64,000 bases of DNA, taken from Pedobacter panaciterrae. GTDB lineage: Bacteria; Bacteroidota; Bacteroidia; Sphingobacteriales; Sphingobacteriaceae. The DNA lies in the NCBI RefSeq assembly GCF_013204795.1, contig NZ_JABMKW010000020.1:186001-250000 (forward strand). The letters are read 5' to 3'. How positions within the stretch are numbered: position 1 is the first letter of the stretch; each line of letters starts with the position of its first letter. The notes beneath the pieces were generated by a model. It did no database searches, had not been told where the DNA came from, and saw only the letters and a program-made list of their open reading frames with translations. Shown here one piece after another: positions 54,547-62,099 of this stretch. Made by a program: the position numbers and the translations under genes.

Positions 54547-55725
54547 TTATTTTTTTGACGCAGGTTCAGACCTTACACATCTGAAACCAGTATTTTGCAA
54601 GCCTGTATCAGGCGATGATTTCATTCTGGCTGCTACTCTGTATCCCTTACAATAAGAACTGTTACACATAAATGAGCCTCCGCGAGTTACTTTTTTTGGA
54701 ACGGTAGGCTCATCCGGGTCAAAACTTTTATCCGGACCTTTAGGATTGGTAACTGTTTTACCTTTCTGAGTATCATAATAATCATTGGTATACCAGTCCG
54801 ACACCCATTCCCAAACATTTCCGGCCATATCGAATAAGCCGTATCCATTAGCAGGGAAGGATCCGGTAGGGGCTAAACCATGAAAGCCATCCCAATCCGT
54901 ATTTGTGTCCGGAAAACTTCCTTGCCAGGTATTCGCTTTTGGTTTTCGACTCTCAATTTGTTCATTTCCCCAAGGATATATTGCGTTCTTCTGGCCACCA
55001 CGTGCGGCATATTCCCATTCAGCCTCAGTCGGTAGTCGTTTACCAGCCCATTTAGCATAAGCATTTGCGTCTTCCCAGCAAACCTGGGTAACCGGATAAT
55101 TGTCTTTTCCTTTCAAATTACTTTTAGGCCCCTCAGGATGCCTCCAGTCGGCTCCGGGTGTCCATGCCCACCATTGTGATGCATCGTGTAAAGAAACGGG
55201 TCTAGAGGGCGGATTAAACGTAAGAGAGGCCGCTACTAATAAATCGTCTGATGGTTTTGGAGTACCTTCAGGTAATTGCTTTTTGATTTCTTCCCAATCT
55301 GGCTTTCGCTCAGCAACGGTTTTGTAACCCGTCGCTTTAATAAAAGCAGCAAACTGCGCGTTGGTAACTTCTCTCTCGTCCATCCAGTAGCCATCAAGTT
55401 TAACCTGGTGTGAAGGATATTCATCGGCACGCCCTTCCTTGTCGACGGCACCCATTAAAAATGTACCCCCTGGAATCCACTTCATGCCCTTAACTGATCT
55501 GCTTGAATTTGATGATAACAATGAGTCTTGTTTGCCTTGTACCGATACGCCATACCTGTTAGGTAAATTGTCTGAACAAGATTCATCAGCGGTCTTAACA
55601 TTTTCAGATTTATTTGCCTGACTGCAGGAAAGTCCAATAATGAGTGTCAATAAGAGGAGGGTTCCTTTGCCACTATAGGCAGGGGTAAATAAATGGAATA
55701 CTTTTTTAAAATTAACTATGTTCAT
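54547..55725 (-). CDS. Exported formylglycine-generating enzyme (SUMF1/FGE family), lipoprotein
   Basis: 392 residues from ATG 55725 (MNIVNFKKVFHLF); a GTG five codons earlier is possible. The lipoprotein signal ends in G-L-S-C. The FGE-sulfatase domain fills ~75-385 with WIPGGTFLMG, LPTEAEWEYAARGG and NVWEWVSDWY. The active-site pair is C354-x4-C359 in RGGSFMCNSSYCKGYR, the complete copper-binding Cys pair of true FGE oxidases, where many SUMF1-like proteins lack it. It should convert Cys to formylglycine in sulfatases using O2. The sulfatase gene is divergent, starting about 380 bp away. Confidence 0.9.
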   Translation of the reverse strand: MNIVNFKKVFHLFTPAYSGKGTLLLLTLIIGLSCSQANKSENVKTADESCSDNLPNRYGVSVQGKQDSLLSSNSSRSVKGMKWIPGGTFLMGAVDKEGRADEYPSHQVKLDGYWMDEREVTNAQFAAFIKATGYKTVAERKPDWEEIKKQLPEGTPKPSDDLLVAASLTFNPPSRPVSLHDASQWWAWTPGADWRHPEGPKSNLKGKDNYPVTQVCWEDANAYAKWAGKRLPTEAEWEYAARGGQKNAIYPWGNEQIESRKPKANTWQGSFPDTNTDWDGFHGLAPTGSFPANGYGLFDMAGNVWEWVSDWYTNDYYDTQKGKTVTNPKGPDKSFDPDEPTVPKKVTRGGSFMCNSSYCKGYRVAARMKSSPDTGLQNTGFRCVRSEPASKK

Positions 55726-55822
55726 TTTTACAAACACCACCCGGAACTAAGTAGTCGTCGTTGGTTTTTTCAGATTAGCTTATTGTATGATTTTCTACAA
55801 CGAAGATAACCAATTAATACCT

Positions 55823-55909
55823 ATGATTTTTTTACTATTATTATTAGTAATTTCATTTATCCTTATAAACCTCGGTCAAAATTATATTTGGTTAAATAAA
55901 CAACGCTAA
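55823..55909 (+). CDS. Possible 28-residue hydrophobic peptide
   Basis: ATG 55823 opens a 28-codon frame rich in Leu and Ile (MIFLLLLLVISFILINL at the start) with a basic end (WLNKQR), so it would be a single membrane helix. Its TAA lies within a short inverted repeat followed by six Ts. I see no strong ribosome site, and AT-rich sequence readily gives such frames, so this is a weak call. Confidence 0.25.
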   Translation: MIFLLLLLVISFILINLGQNYIWLNKQR

Positions 55910-55923
55910 AGTTTAGCTTTTTT
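55905..55923 (+). terminator. Weak stem plus T-run in the FGE-sulfatase gap
   Basis: GCTAAA (55905-55910) and TTTAGC (55912-55917) are exact reverse complements around one G, followed by TTTTTT. With a real loop only about 4 bp can pair, so it is weak. The rest of the 55741-56108 gap is AT-rich with no other feature I can support. Confidence 0.35.
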
Positions 55924-56108
55924 ATTCGATGACAAATAGATGTAAATCAATATATTTACAAGTTTTATATCAATAAAATTATAATATAAAAAGTGACCCG
56001 TATTTAATACTTTGTCTATCAGATTCTTTACATGATTTTAAATAAAAGAGATGACATTTTACTTATTCGTTGATATATTAGTACTGCAACCGACCTAATT
56101 TATCAACC

Positions 56109-57809
56109 ATGTTTTTAAATAAATCATTCGTCATTTTTGGCCTTTTAACATCGGCAGTCATCACGGCATTTACCTACTCGGCTACTAAAAAAATAGGTGT
56201 TAAGCCTAAAAAAGATAACAGACCAAACATCGTATTAATCATGGCCGATGACCTCGGTTATTCGGATATAGGTGCATATGGAGGCGAAATAAAAACCCCA
56301 AATCTCGATTATCTGGCGTCCCAGGGAATCAGATATAAGCGATTCTATAACACATCCCGCTGCTGCCCTTCAAGAGCCGCATTACTTACTGGAGTGTATA
56401 ATCATAATGCAGGCATAGGTGAAATGACTACAGATAGGCATGTGGATGGCTATCGCGGTGCACTGGGTACCGATGTGGTTACTCTTGCCGAAGTATTAAA
56501 AGATGCGGGTTACAGGACTGCAATGTCCGGAAAATGGCATGTATCCAATACCGTTGAGCAAGACACACCAGAAGCACAGCTCGACTGGCTTAATCATAAA
56601 ACTGAACATCCGCTATTTTCACCTCTTGAACAGTACCCCACAAACAGGGGATTCGAAAAGTATTTCGGCACACTTTGGGGGGTCGTAGATTATTTTGATC
56701 CATTCAGTTTGGTTAGTGGAACAACGCCAATTAAAAGTGTACCTAAAAATTATTATCACACTGATGCTATTAATGATAGCGCCGCTACCTACATTAAAGA
56801 TTTCAGTAAGGGAGACCAACCATTTTTCCTATATGTGGCACAAAACGCACCTCACTGGCCTTTACAGGCAAAGCCTGAGGATATTGAAAAATATAAAGAT
56901 ACTTATAAAGGTGGGTGGGACGCAATAAGAGAAGCCAGGTATAACAGAATGGTTAAAATGGGGATTATTGACCCTGAAACGACAAAGCTGTCTCCCCGTA
57001 TCAACGATGAACTTACGTGGGGAAATAATCCAGATAAGGAGTGGGGAGCAAGAGCAATGGCGGTACATGCTGCAATGGTAGACGAAATGGATCAGGGCAT
57101 CGGAAGCATAATAGACGCATTAAAAAAGTCGGGAGAATTGGATAATACCCTTATAATCTTTTTAAGTGATAACGGGGCAAGCCCTGAAGATTGTTCAAAA
57201 TACGGTAAAGGGTTCGATAGACCGGGTCAAACAAGAGACGGAAAGGAGATCATCTACCCTGTAAATAAAAAGGTATTTCCCGGGCCACAGACAACCTTTG
57301 CGTCAATAGGGCAAAGATGGGCCAATGTAGCCAATACACCTTATCAGTATGCCAAAGAGCAATCATATGAAGGTGGTGTCCGTACCCCAATGATTGCTTT
57401 TTGGCCTAAAGGAATAACCGCAAAGAGAGGTGCTATGAGTAATCACGTAGGGCATGTAATGGATTTTATGGCAACCTTCATCGAGATTGCCAAGGCAAAA
57501 TATCCGTCTGTGTATAAAGGAAAATCAATTAAACCGATTCAGGGTTTAAGCTTAACTTCTTCATTTAAAGGCCAAGAAAATGGTGGACATGAATTTCTAT
57601 TCAATGAGCATTTTAAAGCACGATACGCACGTTCCAAGCAGTGGAAACTGGTTTCCTTATCCAATGACACTACATGGCACCTTTATAAGATACAGGATGA
57701 TGAAACAGAGCTAAACGATCTGGCTGCTAAGTTCCCCGAAAAAGTAAAGGATTTAAGTGAAAGATGGCATAAATGGGCAATTGATAACCACGCTTTACCT
57801 AAAAAGTAA
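56109..57809 (+). CDS. Exported type I sulfatase (arylsulfatase family)
   Basis: 566 residues with a signal peptide (~1-25). Metal ligands D47-D48 lie in IVLIMADDLGYSD. The sulfatase signature C85-C86-P87-S88-R89 follows, with Cys85 the residue changed to formylglycine, then AALLTG. Further conserved parts are SGKWHVS and FLSDNGAS. The length matches arylsulfatase A-like enzymes. It should hydrolyse a sulfate ester of a glycan or aryl compound in the periplasm. The FGE gene next to it supplies the likely activating enzyme. It converges with the TIM-barrel gene, only 2 bp apart. Confidence 0.94.
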   Translation: MFLNKSFVIFGLLTSAVITAFTYSATKKIGVKPKKDNRPNIVLIMADDLGYSDIGAYGGEIKTPNLDYLASQGIRYKRFYNTSRCCPSRAALLTGVYNHNAGIGEMTTDRHVDGYRGALGTDVVTLAEVLKDAGYRTAMSGKWHVSNTVEQDTPEAQLDWLNHKTEHPLFSPLEQYPTNRGFEKYFGTLWGVVDYFDPFSLVSGTTPIKSVPKNYYHTDAINDSAATYIKDFSKGDQPFFLYVAQNAPHWPLQAKPEDIEKYKDTYKGGWDAIREARYNRMVKMGIIDPETTKLSPRINDELTWGNNPDKEWGARAMAVHAAMVDEMDQGIGSIIDALKKSGELDNTLIIFLSDNGASPEDCSKYGKGFDRPGQTRDGKEIIYPVNKKVFPGPQTTFASIGQRWANVANTPYQYAKEQSYEGGVRTPMIAFWPKGITAKRGAMSNHVGHVMDFMATFIEIAKAKYPSVYKGKSIKPIQGLSLTSSFKGQENGGHEFLFNEHFKARYARSKQWKLVSLSNDTTWHLYKIQDDETELNDLAAKFPEKVKDLSERWHKWAIDNHALPKK

Positions 57810-57811
57810 TA

Positions 57812-58663
57812 TTAGCGAGTGCCATCACAGACACCCCTGAAATACCCAACCGATTCCGCTATTCCGGCTAATGGGTCTTTCATATCTTTTTCGTACTCTA
57901 AACTGCAAGAACCAGTGTAGTTTATCTTTCTCAGCATTTTCACATATGCCGGAATGTCAATTACACCACGACCAAGCTCACAGGTGCTGCCATCTTTTGT
58001 GGCGGCAGTTACGTTTTTTAAATGCATATCAAAAATGCGTTTAGAAAACTTCTGGAAATCAGCCACCGAATCGCGCCCGTCTCTTTTGTTGTGCCCCATA
58101 TCAAAGCATATTCCTACGCGCTCATCAAGGTTTTTGATGAGGTTGTATATACTTTCAGCGCTTGGGTATAATTTATCTTCTGGGCCATGGTTATGGATGG
58201 CGTATCGAATGTTATATTCTTTTGTTTTTTGGGCAACGTATCCCAGGTCGGCATGTAAGGGGATGCCTACGACCAAATCAACGCCGACTCTTTTGGCGTA
58301 ATCAAATGCATCGTCAATTTCCTGCTTCGTTTTAGTGTATATAGGCCCTACTGCATAGCCTGTTACGCCGTTCTCTTTAAGCTTAGCGTGAAATGCAGCA
58401 ATTTCTTCTGCAGTACTTTTATAAGGCAGATGAAAGTCTTTAATACACAGGTAATGCACATCAACCTTTTTCATCATTTTAAGTGATTCATCCAGATTGA
58501 AATTAATAAAGCTATAACCGGCAATACCCAGTTTAAATGGATCAGGCTTTCCTTTATCAGATTTCAGTTTAAATGGCTCGGCATAAACAGATGGTATACT
58601 GGCCAGGGTAGTTGCAGCTACCCCTAATATTCCTTTGTGCAAAAAGCTTCTTCTTGTAGTCAT
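57812..58663 (-). CDS. Tat-exported sugar isomerase/epimerase-like TIM barrel
   Basis: 283 residues. The N-terminus MTTRRSFLHKGILG is a twin-arginine signal. The body is a xylose-isomerase-like (AP endonuclease 2 superfamily) barrel with probable metal ligands in IRYAIHNHG, CFDMGHN, FDMHLKNV and SLEYEKD. Members isomerise or epimerise sugars, but activity of exported Bacteroidota forms is often unknown (related proteins include 3-keto-glycoside enzymes). It lies 101 bp after the LamG-like gene, perhaps co-transcribed. Confidence 0.85.
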   Translation of the reverse strand: MTTRRSFLHKGILGVAATTLASIPSVYAEPFKLKSDKGKPDPFKLGIAGYSFINFNLDESLKMMKKVDVHYLCIKDFHLPYKSTAEEIAAFHAKLKENGVTGYAVGPIYTKTKQEIDDAFDYAKRVGVDLVVGIPLHADLGYVAQKTKEYNIRYAIHNHGPEDKLYPSAESIYNLIKNLDERVGICFDMGHNKRDGRDSVADFQKFSKRIFDMHLKNVTAATKDGSTCELGRGVIDIPAYVKMLRKINYTGSCSLEYEKDMKDPLAGIAESVGYFRGVCDGTR

Positions 58664-58732
58664 AATGATTTCACTAGTTTCCGAATTTAGTGTTTAAATT
58701 CATGTAGTTCAAACTTCGGCCAACGAAAATGC

Positions 58733-58748
58733 TTCGCTTTTCAGCGAA
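58733..58748 (-). other. Hairpin with GAAA tetraloop between two minus-strand genes
   Basis: On the minus strand TTCGCT-GAAA-AGCGAA forms a 6-bp stem with a GNRA tetraloop. It lies in the 101-bp gap between the LamG-like gene and the TIM-barrel gene. There is no T-run directly after it, so it may be an mRNA processing or stability element rather than a terminator. Confidence 0.4.
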
Positions 58749-58764
58749 AACGTTTGCGTAATGT

Positions 58765-59640
58765 TTAATTTGGCGAATCAATAATACCGTACATTTTTTT
58801 GAGTCCTTTTGCCATTCTGTTTAACTCCTGATTACTTAAGGGACGATCATAAAGCAGGAATCTTGAGATTTCGCCAATAAAGGATTCTGTGCCGGGATGC
58901 TCAATAGCATCGCGTTCCTGGCCAATAGAAAGCTTTGAAGGGTTTGCTAGTTTGTTAACGGGGAAGGGGTGGCTAACAACAGGCAAAGCACCATTGTTTA
59001 AGTACAATGAAAGCGTAACAGTATCAGTTCCTTTACCCATTCGGCCCATTAAAAGATAATACTTGTCAAATTCAAGCACAGCGTTGGCTGTAACTTTAGG
59101 GTTGTTGTTATCCCAGCGGCCAAAGGTTATTCCATTTCTGCTGCCCATCCAAATGCTATTGTTGTCATTAAGTCCTGCCCAGATACCTTCATAATTTCCA
59201 CCATTCTTTAAATTGCCAAAAAAGGAATTTACATCTTTTAGCTCTCCAGATTGTTTTCCAGCCTTTAAAATGCAAAACCAAGTGTATCCACTCCCTGTAA
59301 GTAAATGGTCAAACGCATCCTCGTTATGCGCAACAAGTTCCTGTTTATTAAAAATAATTGCATTGTGGCCGTTTAGCTCAGAAAGCTTATTTCTTAAAGA
59401 TGGCATCCCGGAACCCGTAACTTTTCGACCTTCATCTCTTTTCACAAATTCCTTAACCGCGGGCGCTGAAGCCTGGTTAATCCATTTCTCAACTCTGTTG
59501 TCTTTATTTGCAACCACTCCCTTGTCAGCATCCAGATCAACAATTAATCCCTTTTTCAGAATGTTTGCTGGCGATTTGACCAATACGAATCCACATAAAA
59601 CAGATGTCAATAATATTAGGATGATAGCTATTTTATTCAT
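58765..59640 (-). CDS. LamG-like (concanavalin-fold) exported protein
   Basis: 291 residues with an N-terminal hydrophobic segment (~4-20) acting as a signal or anchor. The remainder has the jelly-roll pattern of Laminin_G_3 domains: LIVDLDADKGVV at the start and IGEISRFLLYDRPLSNQELNRM near the end, the typical closing strand plus helix. Such proteins bind carbohydrate. Its gene precedes the TIM-barrel gene on the same strand, and the sulfatase/FGE genes are nearby, so a role in glycan handling is plausible. Confidence 0.78.
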   Translation of the reverse strand: MNKIAIILILLTSVLCGFVLVKSPANILKKGLIVDLDADKGVVANKDNRVEKWINQASAPAVKEFVKRDEGRKVTGSGMPSLRNKLSELNGHNAIIFNKQELVAHNEDAFDHLLTGSGYTWFCILKAGKQSGELKDVNSFFGNLKNGGNYEGIWAGLNDNNSIWMGSRNGITFGRWDNNNPKVTANAVLEFDKYYLLMGRMGKGTDTVTLSLYLNNGALPVVSHPFPVNKLANPSKLSIGQERDAIEHPGTESFIGEISRFLLYDRPLSNQELNRMAKGLKKMYGIIDSPN

Positions 59641-59700
59641 TGCTTGTATTTGTTAACAGATGTTAAATTAAAGAGTTAAATCTTGCCTCAAGATAAATAT

Positions 59701-60828
59701 TTAATCAATTAGATTTTTATTAAGATAGTTTTTCTGAAAAACAAAGTATGCCATGGAAACAAAGACTGGAGGTAGCAACCAGGTTATTCTGTATAGGATT
59801 ATAAGAAACACGATGTTAAACAGTACGAAAATCCAAATCAGATAATTTTTTATGTTTAAACCAATCCAACAAAGTAAGCTTCTAAATAAGATAAGGATGC
59901 TAAAAGCCTGTAGAAGAAGATTAATTGAATGTATTCCGAAATTACCTATAAACCAAAGTAGCTCGGGGAGCATTAATATTGCATGGTTTAAAAAAGATCC
60001 TAAAAACTGCTTTGATATGCTGTAAGGGAAATTCCGCGAGAAATAAAGATACTTCTCGTTAAAACGAAATTCACTGTAGATAAGTAAAGTATGCGCAGTT
60101 ACGATCATTAATACAACTAAGTTGGGAACGGGAGATCTATCCTTAATATCTGAGAAAACAGCAAATACTCCAACAATAAGTGCCCAGGAGATCGATTTTG
60201 TAATTAGATAGGTGATTTTAAGTTTGTCAAAAACAAAGAATGTATACAAAAGAAAAAAGGGCTTATTCCAGTTCCTCAGTAACCTGATCAGGACAGTTTG
60301 CCTATCGATATCTATCAATCTATTTGAGCGTATCACATATATCCATGCACTAACAATTATTAGCGCCAAAATATAAAGTAAAATAGCAACAGGAATAAGG
60401 TAATGTCCAAAATTAAAGCCAATTATGATGGCAAATAAGACGTAGATTATCAGGGGAAAAAATATGTTAAACTGCACATAAAACCAACTCTTAAATTGTT
60501 GCCATTTGCCAAATGAGGAAATGCTGTGATATAGGAATTCGTTATTTTTTGCCATCAATTGTGTGGTAACATATTGCCAGCTTTTAATTGTGTAAATAAA
60601 AGCAGCCAAACAGAAAAAACCCATTATTACCGGACTGCTTACCAATGATAGCGTAATCATCAGATTCCAAACCGTAAATGCCCATATAGGAACACTCCCC
60701 AGTGTATTTATAAAAAAACAATAACAGAGTATTGTACCAAAAAGGAAAATCAACATTCCAGAATGCATCCGGTAAAAACCAGACGAGAAAATTTTCATCA
60801 ATACATTAGTTAACGGCGATTGTCTCAT
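59701..60828 (-). CDS. ABC transporter membrane protein
   Basis: 375 residues with about ten hydrophobic segments and a basic linker (RQTVLIRLLRNWNKP). It resembles ABC-2-like permeases of unknown substrate. It overlaps the ATPase gene by 4 bp (start at 60828 within that gene's stop), which supports pairing. No substrate-binding protein or peptide precursor is seen nearby. Substrate unknown. Confidence 0.72.
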   Translation of the reverse strand: MRQSPLTNVLMKIFSSGFYRMHSGMLIFLFGTILCYCFFINTLGSVPIWAFTVWNLMITLSLVSSPVIMGFFCLAAFIYTIKSWQYVTTQLMAKNNEFLYHSISSFGKWQQFKSWFYVQFNIFFPLIIYVLFAIIIGFNFGHYLIPVAILLYILALIIVSAWIYVIRSNRLIDIDRQTVLIRLLRNWNKPFFLLYTFFVFDKLKITYLITKSISWALIVGVFAVFSDIKDRSPVPNLVVLMIVTAHTLLIYSEFRFNEKYLYFSRNFPYSISKQFLGSFLNHAILMLPELLWFIGNFGIHSINLLLQAFSILILFRSLLCWIGLNIKNYLIWIFVLFNIVFLIILYRITWLLPPVFVSMAYFVFQKNYLNKNLID

Positions 60829-61457
60829 TTCTCCATTGTAAGTGTTTGTTTATCTACCAGCAGTACCCGGGCTTTCGTTAATAACACTTCACTTAATGGC
60901 TGATGAGACGACAAAAGAAAAGTAGTGTTTTCTTCTTCATGCTTTTTCAGTATCCACCGGCATAATATGTCCAATGATTCCGTATCAATAGTAATCAAGG
61001 GCTCATCAAGCAGAATTACTTTAGGCCTACCTAAAAAAGCAAGCACTAAGGAGAGCTTTTTAAGCATTCCACTAGAATAAGAGCCCACTGCATTGCTCAG
61101 ATAGCTTTCCATTTTCATGCTTTTTATGAAATACAATTCCTGACCAGGGGTTGCCTGTTTTGCTTTTGCAAATAAGGCAATCATTTCCCATCCGGTTAAA
61201 AATTCAGGATAAATAGGTTCTGCATCAGCAAAATTTACCATTTTTCGATAAGGAACGCTATCCTTTTTAACGCTCACATTGTTCAATAATATTTCACCCT
61301 CAAAGAAGAGAAATCCGCCAATCGACTTTAATAAAGTGCTTTTTCCGGAACCATTAACACCTTTTATCCAATAGATGCCAGGCTCAATCCTTAGGCTTTC
61401 TATTTGTAAAATCGGATGATAACCATATGATTTTCGGAAGTTGGTAAATTGTAGCAT
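60825..61457 (-). CDS. ABC transporter ATP-binding protein
   Basis: 210 residues, a single short nucleotide-binding domain. Walker A is G33-VNGSGKST (33-41), the signature is SYSSGMLKK (126-134), Walker B is VILLDE (147-152) and the switch His is H185. It forms a transporter with the membrane protein encoded directly downstream. The domain resembles ATPases of ABC-2 exporters. Substrate unknown. Confidence 0.92.
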   Translation of the reverse strand: MLQFTNFRKSYGYHPILQIESLRIEPGIYWIKGVNGSGKSTLLKSIGGFLFFEGEILLNNVSVKKDSVPYRKMVNFADAEPIYPEFLTGWEMIALFAKAKQATPGQELYFIKSMKMESYLSNAVGSYSSGMLKKLSLVLAFLGRPKVILLDEPLITIDTESLDILCRWILKKHEEENTTFLLSSHQPLSEVLLTKARVLLVDKQTLTMEK

Positions 61458-61622
61458 TCAGGATACTTAAATTGTGATTGATGATTTTTTACATTTTGTA
61501 GCGCCAGACTAACCTATTAGAAGAACTGAGAAAAGAAATGTTACATTTTAGATCCATTCAGATCAAACGACTTTAGAAATAAAATTTATAGCATTATCTT
61601 TTGGTACAAAGAAATAAATATG

Positions 61623-61652
61623 TTGTTTAATATCGTATAAGCATTACCTTTG
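61623..61652 (+). promoter_or_regulatory. Strong Bacteroidota promoter (TTG-N19-TACCTTTG)
   Basis: TTG (61623-61625) and TACCTTTG (61645-61652) match the -33 and -7 consensus with a 19-bp spacer. The ATG of the next gene starts only 8 bp after the -7 element, so the transcript should be leaderless or nearly so. The remainder of the 61458-61660 gap is AT-rich and must also hold the ABC promoter on the minus strand. Confidence 0.75.
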
Positions 61653-61660
61653 CAGCAATT

Positions 61661-62029
61661 ATGTTCAGAGGCCTAATCGCTTTTTCTTTAATCTTCATGA
61701 TGTTGACTGCTAATTTCAGCAGATTCTTCATCTATGCCGGATTTGAGCTGAACAAGAATTACATTGCTTCGGAACTTTGTGAGAACAGAGACAAACCAAT
61801 GATGCATTGCAATGGGAAGTGTTACCTGATGAAAAAGCTTAAGCAGGCCGAAGAGAAAGAAAAGAACCAAAGTCGGGCTGCACAAAAAGGTCATTTTCAG
61901 GAAGCACTTATCATACATAAAACAAATTTCAATTTTTTACCCCAACTGATTAAAGTAATTAACCCTTTTGAACTGCCTTTTGCACTTCCAAGGCATTCAG
62001 CTGCTATATTCCATCCACCTCAGGCATAG
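61661..62029 (+). CDS. Small membrane protein preceding a TonB receptor
   Basis: 122 residues. The N-terminal ~25 residues are a hydrophobic signal or TM helix. A short region carries Cys40 and the motif MMHCNGKCYLMKKL (Cys ~50 and 54), followed by a charged helix and a C-terminal tail rich in Pro and His (RHSAAIFHPPQA). I recall small proteins with this HCNGKCYL motif next to TonB receptors for metal uptake in Bacteroidota, but no function is known to me. It is co-oriented with the receptor gene, 70 bp upstream. Confidence 0.65.
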   Translation: MFRGLIAFSLIFMMLTANFSRFFIYAGFELNKNYIASELCENRDKPMMHCNGKCYLMKKLKQAEEKEKNQSRAAQKGHFQEALIIHKTNFNFLPQLIKVINPFELPFALPRHSAAIFHPPQA

Positions 62030-62041
62030 TCAATGCTTACC

Positions 62042-62060
62042 GCAGAATGTTACATTCTGC
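62042..62060 (+). other. Hairpin between the small membrane protein and the TonB receptor
   Basis: GCAGAATG (62042-62049) and CATTCTGC (62053-62060) pair around TTA. No T-run follows directly. It could damp read-through into the receptor gene or shape the mRNA. Confidence 0.45.
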
Positions 62061-62099
62061 TATTTTCATGGAATAACAATTATACTTTAATTTTTTACA

